64,000 nt of DNA from Lutraria lutraria (Eukaryota > Mollusca > Bivalvia > Venerida > Mactridae), in the NCBI GenBank assembly GCA_964023205.1, contig OZ026844.1, positions 33,031,326 through 33,095,325 on the forward strand. The letters run 5' to 3'. Positions 56,101 through 64,000 of the stretch are shown in pieces. Made by a program: the position numbers and the translations under genes. The first letter of the stretch is position 1, and every line of letters begins with the position of its first letter. The notes beneath the pieces are model-generated. The model saw only the letters and a list, made by a program, of their open reading frames with translations, ran no database searches and was not told where the DNA came from.

Positions 56101-56840
56101 TAATACAAACAATATGACCCAAGAACTTGGAAAGTAATTCTGTACTGTGTTACATACCAGGGGCTTTTATTGGTTAGTACTATCATGTATGGCAAATCAG
56201 ACATAAATAGTTCTTGCACTAATCAACAGTGTTTTCATTCAGATGATTTTATGCTTTTGGAAAAGAATTTATGTCCTTAATTACCGCAACAGTCACTTAA
56301 AGCAAGTAACAGAGGAACCTGAAACATGGAAATCTTTTAATGAAATCTACCTCTGAATATTGGCTCCTTTTTTGAAACTTGTTTATTATGATCTAATAGA
56401 CCAAATGATCCTTTGAATAAAGGCCCACCAGGCATAAAGACCCCTTTTCTTCTCTCTTCTATTTACCATTCACTGTGTATTTAGTTGCTGAGTATTTTGA
56501 ATTGCTGAATTCTTATGCAATGTTTTCTTTGATTTCAGATGAAGCTCGAGGTTCTGACCAAGGTGTCCTTGTCCACTGCCTGGCTGGCGTCAGCCGCTCA
56601 GTAACCATAACGGTGGCCTATCTAATGCACAAGAAGCGTCTAACATTAAATGACGCGTATGACTATGTTAAAACCTGTAAACCAAATATTTCACCGAACT
56701 TCAATTTCATGGGACAGTTGCTAGAGTTTCAGCGTAGTTTAGGCTACAAGTTAAAGTGTTCTTGTGGCGAATCTAAGTGTACTTGTACCGACATAAGTCG
56801 ACTGATCTCGGGAGACGCACCATCCCCTTCTGACATGTGA
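26378..56840 (+). CDS. DUSP6: ERK-type MAP kinase phosphatase DUSP6/7/9 (Mkp3), whole gene, 3 coding exons
   Basis: Joined exons 26378-26762, 49676-50068 and 56539-56840 give 1080 nt (359 aa) with GT/AG junctions in phase 1. Residues ~20-130 form a rhodanese/CH2 domain ([20 protein letters not shown]); [11 protein letters not shown] with R61-R62 matches the kinase-interaction motif that binds ERK in this subfamily. Residues 143-183 are an acidic, Ser-rich linker. Residues ~186-335 are the DSP domain: [25 protein letters not shown], general acid D242 in PISDH, and catalytic C273 and R279 in [10 protein letters not shown]. The enzyme removes phosphate from both Thr and Tyr of the ERK activation loop and is normally cytoplasmic in this subfamily. 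Intron positions (after the rhodanese domain; just before DEARG) match, from memory, the vertebrate DUSP6 three-exon plan. DUSP6, 7 and 9 are vertebrate paralogues, so the symbol is approximate. Confidence 0.93.
26980..27152. mobile_element. 173-bp hAT-like MITE in DUSP intron 1
   Basis: Perfect 12-bp TIRs CAGGGTTCTCAA / TTGAGAACCCTG. CTTCTA stands next to both ends (one extra A on the right), perhaps the remains of an 8-bp target duplication. CAGGG ends suggest hAT mobilisation; this is inference. Interior GC-richer than surroundings, non-coding. Confidence 0.72.
27153..28706. other. DUSP intron 1, 5' part
   Basis: AT-rich intronic sequence. No exon, RNA gene or repeat unit recognised. Confidence 0.5.
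28707..31600. repeat. 68-bp satellite array, about 42 monomers, in DUSP intron 1
   Basis: Monomer spacing is exactly 68 bp (tcctgtaagt at 28781, 28849, 28917...). Each monomer carries the 15-bp palindrome GTACAATAATTGTAC, a GTAAGT motif and an AATAAA. Late monomers (31120-31480) have a 6-bp insertion (agtgac), making 74 bp. Rare variants show a higher-order duplication: attaaacatt at 29001 and 30089 (16 monomers apart), and three others 884 bp (13 monomers) apart. Both edges decay into partial units. Confidence 0.95.
31640..31860 (+). repeat. SINE-like remnant with separated A and B boxes
   Basis: gccagctcagttagtacagt (box A-like) at about 31655 and gagggttatgggttcaaacc (box B-like) at about 31805, then a T-rich run. 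The ~150 bp between them is far too long for a tRNA, so this is an interrupted SINE head or two chance pieces. Confidence 0.45.
31870..33347. other. DUSP intron 1, unannotated part
   Basis: AT-rich. A 93-codon open frame at 32851-33132 has no family resemblance and is not called. Confidence 0.5.
33348..33545 (+). repeat. 'aaaggcca' MITE family, diverged full-length copy
   Basis: Left end acagtcaaacctgtgtaagc, internal aaataaaggccaccctgtac and acaaaatgacctccgaataa, right end degraded to agttcaactgt. Confidence 0.75.
33726..33865 (+). repeat. Left half of the TTTGTTTCTAGTTA element family
   Basis: tttgtttccagttacacaac, then tttttcgggtctgaggaatggtacat parallels the element at 3840-4019. The right inverted end was not found. 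Confidence 0.6.
34326..34590 (+). repeat. Arm 1 of a 6-kb-separated inverted repeat
   Basis: tctattactagtttgg, ccatttgattggctaatggt, ttttgattggtca, tattggactggctatt and gtcgcgtaacctgtc all recur in reverse complement and in the same order at 40570-40855. Confidence 0.82.
35707..36549. repeat. 42-bp tandem array, about 20 units, DUSP intron 1
   Basis: Units of gatagaatttctcacaccaa plus aatctctgtgtttctataaata; several units lose two bases (40 bp), and an aatatctg variant recurs every few units. Identity between units is very high, so the array is young. Confidence 0.95.
36680..37185. mobile_element. 506-bp TIR element in DUSP intron 1
   Basis: Perfect 33-bp TIRs (36680-36712 and 37153-37185; outer 20 nt CAAGGACTTATATACATACA), flanked by TTTATAT at 36673-36679 and 37186-37192. 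The interior is GC-richer than the surroundings and holds a 66-codon minus-strand frame (37166-36966) starting inside the right TIR ([20 protein letters not shown]...), plus a gccatcttgg motif. No transposase. The ORF was not recognised; it may be a captured host fragment or chance. Confidence 0.82.
37186..38164. other. DUSP intron 1, unannotated part
   Basis: AT-rich intronic sequence. Weak similarity between blocks at 37660-37720 and 37940-38045 (gtagtc..cag, agtgtcgagccctgg) suggests an old repeat, not defined. Confidence 0.45.
38165..38435 (+). repeat. tRNA-derived SINE (type 1), complete
   Basis: Box A-like tctggtccagtggtttatac, box B ggttcaaatc, body with agaagttgctggatcc and tagtactggttagag, and tail tatcgttgaaaaacggtgtt. 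The same tail occurs at 53640, 54108 and (inverted) near 46950. Confidence 0.78.
38832..39700 (+). repeat. Bivalve 'agctca...tgagct' dispersed element
   Basis: Opens tttttagctcatctgatttc / atcaggtgagct, then gtccgtcgtccgtcc, then three to four ~165-bp internal units (tgtttacactctagc ... agttatgggcccttg), and ends caggtgagcgatcaagggcc / atctttgccctct. Repeats of this form are widespread in bivalves. Non-coding. Confidence 0.8.
40003..40013. repeat. Poly-T/poly-G homopolymer
   Basis: A T-run followed by about 10-11 G. Similar G-runs occur at 44518, 45736 and 46207, and C-runs at 9180 and 42465. Confidence 0.75.
40570..40855 (-). repeat. Arm 2 of the 6-kb-separated inverted repeat
   Basis: Reverse-complement copy of 34326-34590 (ggtaacgcgacgaatagccg, accattagccaatcaaatgg, ccaaactagtaatagacaat). 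Its outer end continues into taactagaaacaaaa, the end motif of the 3840 element family. Confidence 0.8.
41395..41455 (+). repeat. 'aaaggcca' MITE family fragment
   Basis: tctgtgaataaagaccacca, then aaaaaggccactctt: a short, eroded left-half fragment. Confidence 0.5.
41745..42240. repeat. 44-bp (three units) and short 'actcaaatctcagc' tandem repeats
   Basis: acaaatttcagcactctacc units start at 41791, 41835 and 41879 (44 bp). From about 42020, degenerate 13-15 bp units (atctcagcactcaa) continue to 42240. The plus-strand frame here is repeat-derived. Confidence 0.85.
42465..42484. repeat. Poly-C tract
   Basis: About 20 consecutive C, a likely sequencing weak point and a potential i-motif/G-quadruplex site on the opposite strand. 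Confidence 0.85.
43385..44190. repeat. ~800-bp polypyrimidine tract with ~60-bp tandem units and (TC)n
   Basis: The plus strand is almost all C and T. From 43430 to 43680, five units of cccagctaacctctccctct plus atct(acc/gtc)tctcatcccc recur about every 60 bp. It ends in (CT) repeated about 15 times at 44155-44184. Frames on either strand are low complexity. Confidence 0.92.
44578..44745 (+). repeat. 'aaaggcca' MITE family, near full length
   Basis: Left end acagtcaaacccgtgttagc, right end gttcacagtgttgactgt; internal aacaaaatgacctctgatta. Confidence 0.8.
45448..45631 (+). repeat. 'aaaggcca' MITE family, diverged full-length copy
   Basis: Left end cagtcaaatctgtgttagtg, internal acaaaatgaccttcaaataa, right end ctcttgtttgactgta. 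Confidence 0.75.
45990..46225 (+). repeat. Dispersed repeat B, copy 2
   Basis: catgccccctcagggtgacc ... tgacctttgacctactgtcc ... (acag)n ... ggggggggggata. Same order and orientation as 18905-19132. Confidence 0.8.
46230..49224. other. DUSP intron 1, 3' part
   Basis: AT-rich intronic sequence. Apart from an inverted SINE tail at 46915-46990 (gcagccggtagactcctaac; cagtactatcataagcttcc), nothing was recognised. Confidence 0.5.
49225..49365 (+). repeat. SINE (type 2) tail
   Basis: gatgggagtctagtactggt ... cgcctcatatgactctgact ... gaaaaggggcgtaaaattc ... A-rich. Matches the second half of the SINE at 52258; head missing. Confidence 0.75.
49676..50068 (+). CDS. DUSP6: DUSP exon 2 (linker and first half of catalytic domain)
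   Basis: Residues 129-259. Opens [14 protein letters not shown], then an acidic linker, then the DSP fold to [20 protein letters not shown]. Carries the general acid Asp242. Acceptor CTACTTTCAG, donor ATAG|GTAAGT. Confidence 0.93.
50069..51599. other. DUSP intron 2, 5' part
   Basis: AT-rich intron. Contains the inverted second copy of the cattacttcatgaa-type palindrome at 50452-50480; nothing else recognised. Confidence 0.5.
51600..51845 (+). repeat. tRNA-derived SINE (type 1), complete
   Basis: Head agccttgttccaatggtaac and box B gattcgaatcc, body tgcagagaagttgccagctc, tail tattattgaaaaacagcaat. In DUSP intron 2. Confidence 0.75.
52258..52510 (+). repeat. tRNA-derived SINE (type 2), complete
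   Basis: Box A-like gcgtggtctagttctaaagg, box B-like gggtttgagccctga, body gatgggagtctagtactggt, tail ggggcgttaaactcaaataa and A-rich end. Confidence 0.8.
53236..53690 (+). repeat. SINE (type 1) body carrying an internal minisatellite
   Basis: Begins gttaagaagttgatggttcc, expands into about ten 29-33 bp units of tagtactggttccttgtaga plus aggataag(tt), where later units gain a ttata insert, and ends with the normal SINE tail attgttgaaaaatggtgttt. Confidence 0.88.
54068..54150 (+). repeat. SINE (type 1) with internal deletion
   Basis: Head cttggttagaacactggact runs directly into tail tatcgttgaaaaacggtcgt; about 190 bp of body are missing compared with 38165-38435. Confidence 0.75.
54151..56384. 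other. DUSP intron 2, 3' part
   Basis: AT-rich intronic sequence. No exon or repeat unit recognised. Confidence 0.5.
56385..56450 (+). repeat. 'aaaggcca' MITE fragment ~90 bp upstream of DUSP exon 3
   Basis: gaccaaatgatcctttgaat, then aaaggcccaccaggcataaa: the inner part of the family. It ends before the exon 3 acceptor region. Confidence 0.5.
56539..56840 (+). CDS. DUSP6: DUSP exon 3 (catalytic Cys loop and C-terminus)
   Basis: Residues 260-359. [20 protein letters not shown] carries C273 and R279; [20 protein letters not shown] is the family signature near the end of the DSP domain. The tail [13 protein letters not shown] has four Cys in a CxC-x5-CxC pattern, then 18 residues to the TGA stop. 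Acceptor TTGATTTCAG. Confidence 0.95.
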
Positions 56841-58080
56841 TATATTATTTTCATAAAAAGACACTATATACCAAAATTTTATCATTTTCCATTTTAGCAT
56901 ACTACTGAGTAGTGAAATAATTGTAGATTGTTACTTCTGTTGCTTCAGTTTACTTTTAAATCGGTCACATCAAAACCGGGTCCGGTTGATCATTGAACCG
57001 GTGAAATGGTACAGATCTCTGGTATAGTAATTCATATATGATGTCTGGCTAAGTTCTTCTTAGTCTATCTTCATCTGGAAGTATTACCTATGGTGCGATA
57101 TGGTTCACCGACTGTTCGGTTAACCGACTGTTCATCAGATAATGAATAGCATCTGGTGCAATTTCTATGTATTTTTTACCCCCGCAAAAAATGCTGGAAA
57201 CTGAAAATTTAGCATAACCTTGAACAGTTGTCCCACTCGGTTAACCAGTTCATCGAAACTGGAATAAGTCGCCTGGAATATTTTGATAACCCATAATTTG
57301 TATTATTAATGAGAAAAATGGAAATGCTTTGTGTCACAAATAATTTCAAAGTACCGGTATGGCTTTTTAGGTGTAAGAATTTAGTTAATTTTCTTGGTAT
57401 TGTGTTCTATCAGTAAATAAGAAACATAATTATTAGAAAGATATTCTAAGGTCACAAAATGGGGAAATTAGATGATGATTTTGATCAGGTGGTGATCAGA
57501 GACACATCATTTGGTTACAATATTGAAATTCTGTGACAATATTGATATTTTGTTGCAAAGCTGACTTTCTGTACCATTAATAAGGTATTTGATTAAGAAT
57601 CATACCCCTGTGTCAAGTTCTCTTTGTAAATTTGTCACGATCACAGGAAATTAGAAATTTTAACACCCAATTTAGTGCTATTTGTTTCAGTTGCCATCTT
57701 CCAATCACAACTCTTACATTTCCTCACATATTCTATTATTTCCAGTGCAGCACCAAACTTAAACAATTTTTGAATCAATTAATCATTAACTCTACAGTAT
57801 TGTGTTGCGCATAAAAAAATATGTCAACTTGTGCTAGTTATTTAGTGCAGATGTGCTCGAATATACAAATGGAGACAAAAATGTGCAAAATTCCCATTAG
57901 TAATAAGAGTTAAACTGTATGACAGTTATGCTGAAAATCAAGGGAAATGTAACCTTTAAGATTTGATTAAGTTATTGCTCAGCACTGCCTGATGAACCTG
58001 ACTAAAAAAACAACACATTAGCGGAACTAAACATGACTTATCTAACATGGGTCTTTGCCAAAAAATGATCTAAATTGACA
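56841..58080. other. Probable proximal 3' UTR / 3' flank of DUSP
   Basis: Directly follows the stop codon. AT-rich, with scattered attta motifs. No clear AATAAA with a downstream GT-rich element was found close to the stop, so the polyadenylation site is not placed. 56960-57260 contains several ccggtt/aaccgg and gttaacc motifs that may pair. Confidence 0.45.
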
Positions 58081-58084
58081 GGTT

Positions 58085-58375
58085 ATCTTTGCTACAGTTT
58101 ATTTTTGGTTTTTGGTCACCTTTGTTGATGGGTCAATTTTAGTAATTGGTCATCTTTGCTGATGGGTCAGTTTTGGTCATCTTTGCTGATGGGTCAATTT
58201 TGGAAATTGGTCACCTTTGTTGATGGGTCAATTTTGGTAATTGGTCATCTTTGCTGATGGGTCAACTTTGGTCATCTTTGCTGATGGGTCAATTTTGGAC
58301 ATTGGTCACCTTTGTTGATGGGTCAATTTTGGTAATTGGTCATCTTTGCTGACATGTCAATTTTGTTGACAGGTA
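58085..58375. repeat. ~30/37-bp tandem repeat, about nine units
   Basis: Alternating units of ttggtcatctttgctgatgg plus gtcaattttgg(taa), with c/t and t/c variants (caccTTTGTTG versus catcTTTGCTG) that alternate, suggesting a dimeric unit. Confidence 0.85.
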
Positions 58376-59017
58376 ATCTTTATTGACTGATCACTCATTG
58401 ATAAAAATGATTATTTTGTTGAAATCCTGAATCAGTTCAACAGCTTCTGAATTGTTTATGTATTCACTCACAATAACCTTCTGTATTCACTAAGGTATTT
58501 GTTAAATCAACCTGCAAAAATCAGGGAACTATATGAAACATTTTTGTAAACATGATCATTTATACATAACCACCTGTTGTTTTATAGAGATTTTCATTCA
58601 ACAATCTGCGATTTCAGTTTATAGTTTAAAGTTGTTTTTTACAAAAAGGCAAGAAATGTAACGGTTGTTGATTCAAGAAAGGGTATTTAAGGCAGCGGTT
58701 AAACCTACACTTTTTATCATGTCTAAAATTTATCAGTTGTACATTAAATTATGGTGAAATATTCCACATTTAAATTTTTGTAAAATTGGTTAAAATATGT
58801 TAAGAATGTTATAAACCACCCCATAGACTGTCAGGGAACCATCCTATATTCAGTCAAGGAACCATCTTGTTACATGTAGAGAAGACATCCCATGTTTTGT
58901 TAACACTTCATAATCTGTTGGCAAACTGACCCAACTGACCTAATCTGTCTGGAGACAATTCTGTAATTGTCTGAAAAACCATCCCAGACACATCTGGCAG
59001 TCCAGTTTTGGAGTGTG

Positions 59018-59193
59018 CTGTCAAACCTGTGTTAGCGGCCACCTACAATTAAAGCCCACCCTATGAATGAAGGCCATTTTCTAAAAATCATCATTGATTA
59101 TTTAGAACAAACTGACCTCTGAATAAAGCCACCTGTCAATAAAGGCCACATTTTGTCTTTCCCAAGGGTGGCCTTTGTTCTCTGGTTTTACTG
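59018..59193 (+). repeat. 'aaaggcca' MITE family, best full-length copy
   Basis: tgtcaaacctgtgttagcgg at the left and gtggcctttgttctctggtt plus ttactgta at the right form imperfect TIRs of about 25 bp. The interior repeats (g)aataaag(g)ccacct. About 175 bp. Confidence 0.8.
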
Positions 59194-59403
59194 TACTGTA
59201 GAATCATTAATTTTTGTTGGGGATTTAATTTCGTGGATTTCGTGGTTCGACTCATCCACGAAATCAAATCCCCACGAATTCAAATGCGGAGATAAGGCAT
59301 TTCTTTTCAAAAATCAAAATCCACGAATTTATGTCCCCACAAAATAGCCTTTTTAGTAAAAACCACGAAAATTGAACCCAACGAAAATTAATTATTCCAC
59401 AGT
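59194..59403. repeat. 210-bp TIR element (tactgtagaat ends)
   Basis: tactgtagaatcattaattt and aaaattaattattccacagt are inverted ends (~26 bp, few mismatches). Internally, ggggatttaatttcgtggat pairs with atccacgaaatcaaatcccc. Directly abuts the preceding MITE. Confidence 0.78.
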
Positions 59404-59717
59404 ATATAGAAAATGGCTGTAGTACTGAACAATGGAAATATCCAAATTTGTATAAGGCGCACTGATTGTGCACATGTAAATGCAAACTTAATTTTGATGG
59501 GGAGATTACTTGTCCGATCCCTACTGGCTGATTCATGAGTGGCACTATAACTTTGAAGTACTAACGGTTGATTCAAGTTAATGAACTATTATCTTTTTAA
59601 TTGTTCTTCCTTTGTTATCTATTGAAACACTTAGATAGCTTTATTGTAATAAGACATGAGCTATCTTTGCGTATAATATTGAACAATATGTGGTGACAAT
59701 GATAAAAGTTAATACAT

Positions 59718-60017
59718 ATACAGTCATACCTTTGTAAATAACCACCTCAGAATAAAGGCCACCCTGTGAATAAAGGCCATTCATTAAAAAACATAATTTA
59801 GGACAAAAGGACCTCCAAATAAAGGCCACATTGTGAATAAAGGCCATTCATTAAAAAAACATCATTTAGGACAAAAGGACCTCCAAATAAAGGTCACACC
59901 GTGAATAAAGGCCATTCTTTTAAACAGCCATTGACTATTTTGGACAAAATGACCTCCAAATAAAGGCCACATTTTTCTTTCCCTGGGGTGGCCCTTGTTA
60001 ACAGGTTTGACAGTACT
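59718..60017 (+). repeat. 'aaaggcca' MITE, internally triplicated copy
   Basis: Normal ends (acagtcatacctttgtaaat; gttaacaggtttgacagta), but the core block caaataaaggccaca...gaataaaggccattc...ttaggacaaaaggacctc is present three times, making the copy ~300 bp instead of ~175. Confidence 0.85.
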
Positions 60018-61300
60018 AATATGTAATTTATACAGTTGCTGGCCTCATTGAATTTGTTTGATACCAACATTGTTTTTTTCATTGCTTCTACTAAATAGTA
60101 TTATGTTCAGTTATTATGACATATTGCACTGACTAAACTGGTTTAGATATTAAGACTCAAAACTCGAACAGCTGATCTAATTCTGAGTATTGTCATTAAT
60201 TAACCAATGGCAATGCTTCATTTTAGTCTTGACGTTATTTCAATATTAGGATTATACTTTTTTGGTCCAATTCGTGATTAGAAATCGATTGACGGATCAT
60301 AGTCTGTTTCTATATTTTTCCTGTTAGTGGGTGGGAGAAAAAAATATAGTACAGAATTGTTTTACGTTTTTGTTTCATTTTGACAAATTTTAACTTTTTT
60401 TGTATATATTTTGTATATATTAGTACATGTAATTGTTGTTTTGTATACGACTTCAGCTGAACTCAGTTGTATTATACGCTTCTAGGTTACCTTTTGTTTC
60501 ACAAGTTTGCCGAAATATTACTTGACTGTACAAGACATATATTGCTCTGCAATAGATTATGCCATTTCGTTGTTGTATTTTTTTGTGTGCGTCGTATAGC
60601 TGTTCAAAAAGTCCATTTGATCTCAAAAGCTAATGATACCTTACACATAATTTCCCATTATCAGAATGGTCCTGCTTCAGTGAAATCATGGAAATTATTT
60701 GAATTGTGGCCTGGCTTTAAAGGGGTTGGGTGATGTGGTTTAGATTATGTTTATTTCTTGAAAATGATGGAGTCACAGTAATTGGAACTATTTTAACAGA
60801 TTTTTTCTCATTAATATTTAGTTCAACTTATCAAATCCCGATAAATTATACCCTGATATCTAGTTTCAAAGGAGGAGATATAAAAAATGTCAGAAGATTT
60901 TTTGAAAGCCCAATAAATATAATAAGTACCCATTTTTGTGTAGATAAACATTTTGATGGTTTTGACAGTATATTGAATGGATGGAAGTAATATGAATGTT
61001 ATATTATCATTAGAAAAGGTCTTTCAGAGATTTATCAAGTGTTACTTGAAAATTACCTTAATGGCATAAGGAAGAATTTTTTTTTTTTATAATTCTTTAT
61101 TACACTGTCACTGAATTATTGCACATGTTATTTACTGTTAAGTAACACTTAAAACATTGTGTTTGATGTTAAAATAATGTGTAGAAATATTAAACTTAAA
61201 TGAGGCAAACACTAATGCTGACTTATTGTGAGTTTTTCTCACATTGTTATCAAGTACATACCTAGTTTACTTTTTGTCTTGGTTCATTATTTTGTATTAT
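60018..61300. other. DUSP 3' flank, unannotated
   Basis: AT-rich. Two 86-88 codon plus-strand frames (60467-60733, 60730-60990) overlap by one ATGA. They show no recognised family and no splice or codon support, so they are not called. Confidence 0.5.
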
Positions 61301-61304
61301 AAAA

Positions 61305-61415
61305 GGGTGTAGAAACCAGTCTCTATTCTAAAGGATTTGATTGGTCGGTTCTGTTGTCATTTTTAAATTTGTCCAATCAAAAGGCTGCTTTTTGTGACTG
61401 GTCTCCACACTCTAT
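61305..61415. repeat. Foldback element
   Basis: gtgtagaaaccagtctc faces gactggtctccacac, with inner ttgattggtc facing gtccaatcaa. About 110 bp. Confidence 0.65.
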
Positions 61416-61899
61416 TTGATGTTATCATTTTCATTCTATCTGTTATCGAATTTCTATTGTGTCTGTTGTTAGTTGTAATGAGTGTAAAACTATTTTAAAA
61501 CTTCAAAACTTTGAGGGCCTAATTTTATATAAAACTGAGTTTGGTGGCCAATCTTGGAACGCAGCCTCATCATTGGTTTGTATCAACGCTAGTTCAAAAC
61601 CAATTAACCAATTAGCAAAGGTTTTGAGTACGGTCACATGACTTGTTTGTTTTACCTCAAATTTGTTAGGCACCTTCTAAATTAGGGTTTCCTTCATGTT
61701 AACGCTGTATTCATTTCATTGTGTGGTGCATTCCTGTCCTGTTACTTACAAACTACTTATTTGTAGCATAGAGCTTACTTGAGCTCATGATCCAGGTTTT
61801 ACTATGAATATTTATAACAGAGTTCATAATGAGCTTGTTGCATAAGCTCTATACAATCTTAAATTTAATGACACTAAATTTTTGCATTGATTGATTTCA

Positions 61900-62350
61900 G
61901 TAATCATACCAGTTTGTGCATAAAAGCTCTATTACAACTTAAACTAAGTTCGTTGCATAAACGCTTTATTACAGCTGAAACTAAGTTTGTCCATTAGAGC
62001 TTATACTAAGTTTGTTGCATCAAGGGTCCATTAGAGCTTATACTAAGTTTTTTTGCATAAATGCTCCATTAGAGCTTAAACTAAAATTGTTTTATTAAGG
62101 CTCCATTAGAGGTTATGCCATGTTTCTTGCATAAAAGCTCCATTAAAGCTTATATCAAGTTTCTTGCATAAAAGATCCTATATATTCTTTTACTAAGCTT
62201 GTTGTATAATAGCTCTATTTGAGCTTTTACTAAGTGTGTTGCATAAAAGCTCTATTAGAGCTTATTATAAGTTTGTTGCATAAAAGCTCCATACAAGCAT
62301 ATACTTAGTTTGTTGCATATAAGCTCTGTTACAGCTTATACTAAGTTGTT
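61900..62350. repeat. ~37-bp degenerate tandem repeat, about eleven units
   Basis: Units of gttgcataaaagctctatta plus gagcttatactaagttt with substitutions. Each unit holds the short palindrome agctcyattagagct. Confidence 0.85.
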
Positions 62351-63389
62351 TGCACAAAGGCCCCAGTATATCAAAGACTTTGTTAAAGATTAGGATGTTG
62401 TACATGAAGCTCATAGATTGATGAATGTTGATTAGTTTTGTATTTTTCACTAAAATTATTGTTATAAGTGCTTGCGTCATTTTTAAGAATACTGATTTAA
62501 GAGAAGTTTCAACTTTTTATGCTCTAATACTTAAATCTATCATGTTTAAATAATTTTTTAACCCAAATTATCCTGTGTAAATTCTAAACTTCCTGAAAAT
62601 TAGGACAATGAAATTTTGTTATTATTGCCAAAGCAACATAATGAACATTTAGTATACAGGATGTATTCCTTATGCTGTTGACTTCTTGAAAATTTGTCAT
62701 TGGTTAGATTTTCTGCAATGCAAGGGAGACTACTCATTTTTATTTTCACTTCGAGTGTAATAGTGCTTAAATATTTCCTAGTAAAATATGTGTAGTAATA
62801 TACTGCTTATTACGATACAATTTCGTGCTAAGGAAATCATTCCTAGAAAAAACAATGATCAATGTACGTTACTTTAATATAGAAAAGAAAAATGCTGAGT
62901 CATTATTGGTATAGGAAATAAAAAGTCCTTCAGTTGACCTGTTAGAACACTAACAGATACATTAGAACACTAACAGAAACTATATTTCATTTATTGAAAT
63001 ATCAGGAAAACTTTTGCAAATTCTAAAAATGGATATTTAGAAATGCTGGCAGATTTGTTAGATGTGAGCTTTTCACAGCTATAAAAGTTTTCACAACTAT
63101 ACTTGCTGAGAAAACAGCTAACGTTAGACATGTGAAATCATTTCTAGGGATACAGTACTGTATATACACATTTATTTCAAGAAGTGAAAGACTATCAATT
63201 TATGTGACTTGTATAAAATGATACATAGGGCATGTGTTGTTATGTTAGTCTGTGCTTTGCTTCACAAGTGACTGGCTTAAAACTTGCTTTATTCTTACTG
63301 AAATTATTATTAATGTTAAAGCAGAGAACTATACTATATATATATAATATACATGTAGGTCTTTGGCAAAATGATAGGGATTGATTTCT
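62351..63389. other. Unannotated 3' flank
   Basis: AT-rich. Nothing recognised except a weak half-palindrome at 63332-63366 discussed among the rejected items. Confidence 0.5.
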
Positions 63390-63720
63390 TAAAATTTTTA
63401 TTCCCCGCAAATGAAGTTCCAGAGTAGGTATATTGGAGTCCCTCCGTCGGTCGGGCGGTTGGTCGGTCCATCCGCTTACATTATCACAAGTTTGTGGAGC
63501 AAACTACTTCCACATTCTTTAAGCGATTGAAATGAAACTTGAATTATGTCATCACCATGAAGTGTAGATGTGCAAGACACAATTTTCATGCCCAGTGATC
63601 CACTCATTCCAGAGTTATGTGCCCTTGAATTTAGCCATATAATGTACAATCGCATATAATATAGTGTCAAAGCGGTGGCGGAGGTATTAGGCACTAGTTT
63701 GAAATATTTCATACTTTAAA
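63390..63720 (+). repeat. Bivalve dispersed repeat ('ccctccgtcggtcgggcggt')
   Basis: Starts with attccccgcaaatgaagttc, ggagtccctccgtcggtcgg; contains cagagttatgtgcccttgaa; ends in gcggtggcggaggtattagg. The same class as 2725-2910. Non-coding. Confidence 0.7.
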
Positions 63721-64000
63721 ATTTCACTAAATAAGATATAACGGATATAATTTTTTCTTATTAACATGTGCTACAAATGCTGGACTAGGTCATTAAAGGC
63801 ATAATATAAGTTAATACGATTTCTTCATATTAAATACTTGTTTTGTTATTATAAATATATATTGTTTTGTTGGTGGTTTTAAGTAAATGTCCATTTTGTA
63901 AAATAATGATAATATTTCATTCTGAGGAAAGATTCAGTTTTTCCTGTAAATAGCTAGTAACAATGTACGTAAAAAACACTTACATGTACTTGGTATATGT

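Noticed and set aside
60467..60990. Two overlapping plus-strand frames of 88 and 86 codons (ATGA overlap) resembling a bicistronic arrangement
   Set aside because: No recognised family, no codon or splice support, in a eukaryotic AT-rich flank; chance.
63332..63366. Possible further copy of the CAAAGACCTATAC palindrome (cagagaactatac...gtaggtctttg)
   Set aside because: Arms pair poorly and no 7-bp direct repeat was found; at best a decayed relative.

Overview
The window looks like nuclear DNA of a bivalve mollusc. It is AT-rich, has long introns, and is crowded with tRNA-derived SINEs, short terminal-inverted-repeat (TIR) elements, minisatellites and the familiar bivalve dispersed repeats ('gtccgtcgtccgtc...', 'agagttatgggccctt', 'agggccat..tggccctc'). 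The species cannot be fixed from the sequence alone.

Two protein-coding genes can be read exon by exon, arranged head to head. On the minus strand (CDS 23945 down to 4718, 17 coding exons, 669 codons plus stop) lies a leucine-rich-repeat protein of the LRRC74/ribonuclease-inhibitor-like type. It has a disordered N-terminus, about eight LRRs, a short linker and a C-terminal EF-hand pair whose second loop is degenerate. On the plus strand (CDS 26378 to 56840, 3 coding exons, 359 codons plus stop) lies a cytoplasmic ERK-type MAP kinase phosphatase, DUSP6/7/9 (Mkp3). It has a rhodanese/docking domain, a DSP catalytic domain with the HC-x5-R motif, and a small Cys-rich tail. Every junction was checked for GT/AG and for reading phase; both models close without a frameshift.

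Layout: 1-4.3 kb, dispersed repeats and the 3' flank of LRRC74; 4.3-24 kb, LRRC74; 24-26.4 kb, shared 5' region with three tiny palindromic elements and the DUSP promoter/uORF-rich leader; 26.8-49.7 kb, DUSP intron 1, which holds a 2.9 kb 68-bp satellite with a large internal duplication, a 42-bp array, a 506-bp TIR element and many MITE/SINE copies; 50.1-56.5 kb, DUSP intron 2, with SINEs; 56.8-64 kb, DUSP 3' flank with more arrays and MITEs.

The most unusual observations are: (i) three independent minisatellites in LRRC74 whose repeat unit includes the 3' edge of an exon (two duplicate the 5' splice site, one duplicates the stop codon); (ii) a family of 30-38 bp palindromes with ends CAARGAC/GTCYTTG and 7-bp direct repeats, related to a 506-bp element with the same ends; (iii) the higher-order structure of the 68-bp intronic satellite. 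No rRNA, true tRNA, CRISPR, bacterial or viral gene was seen.
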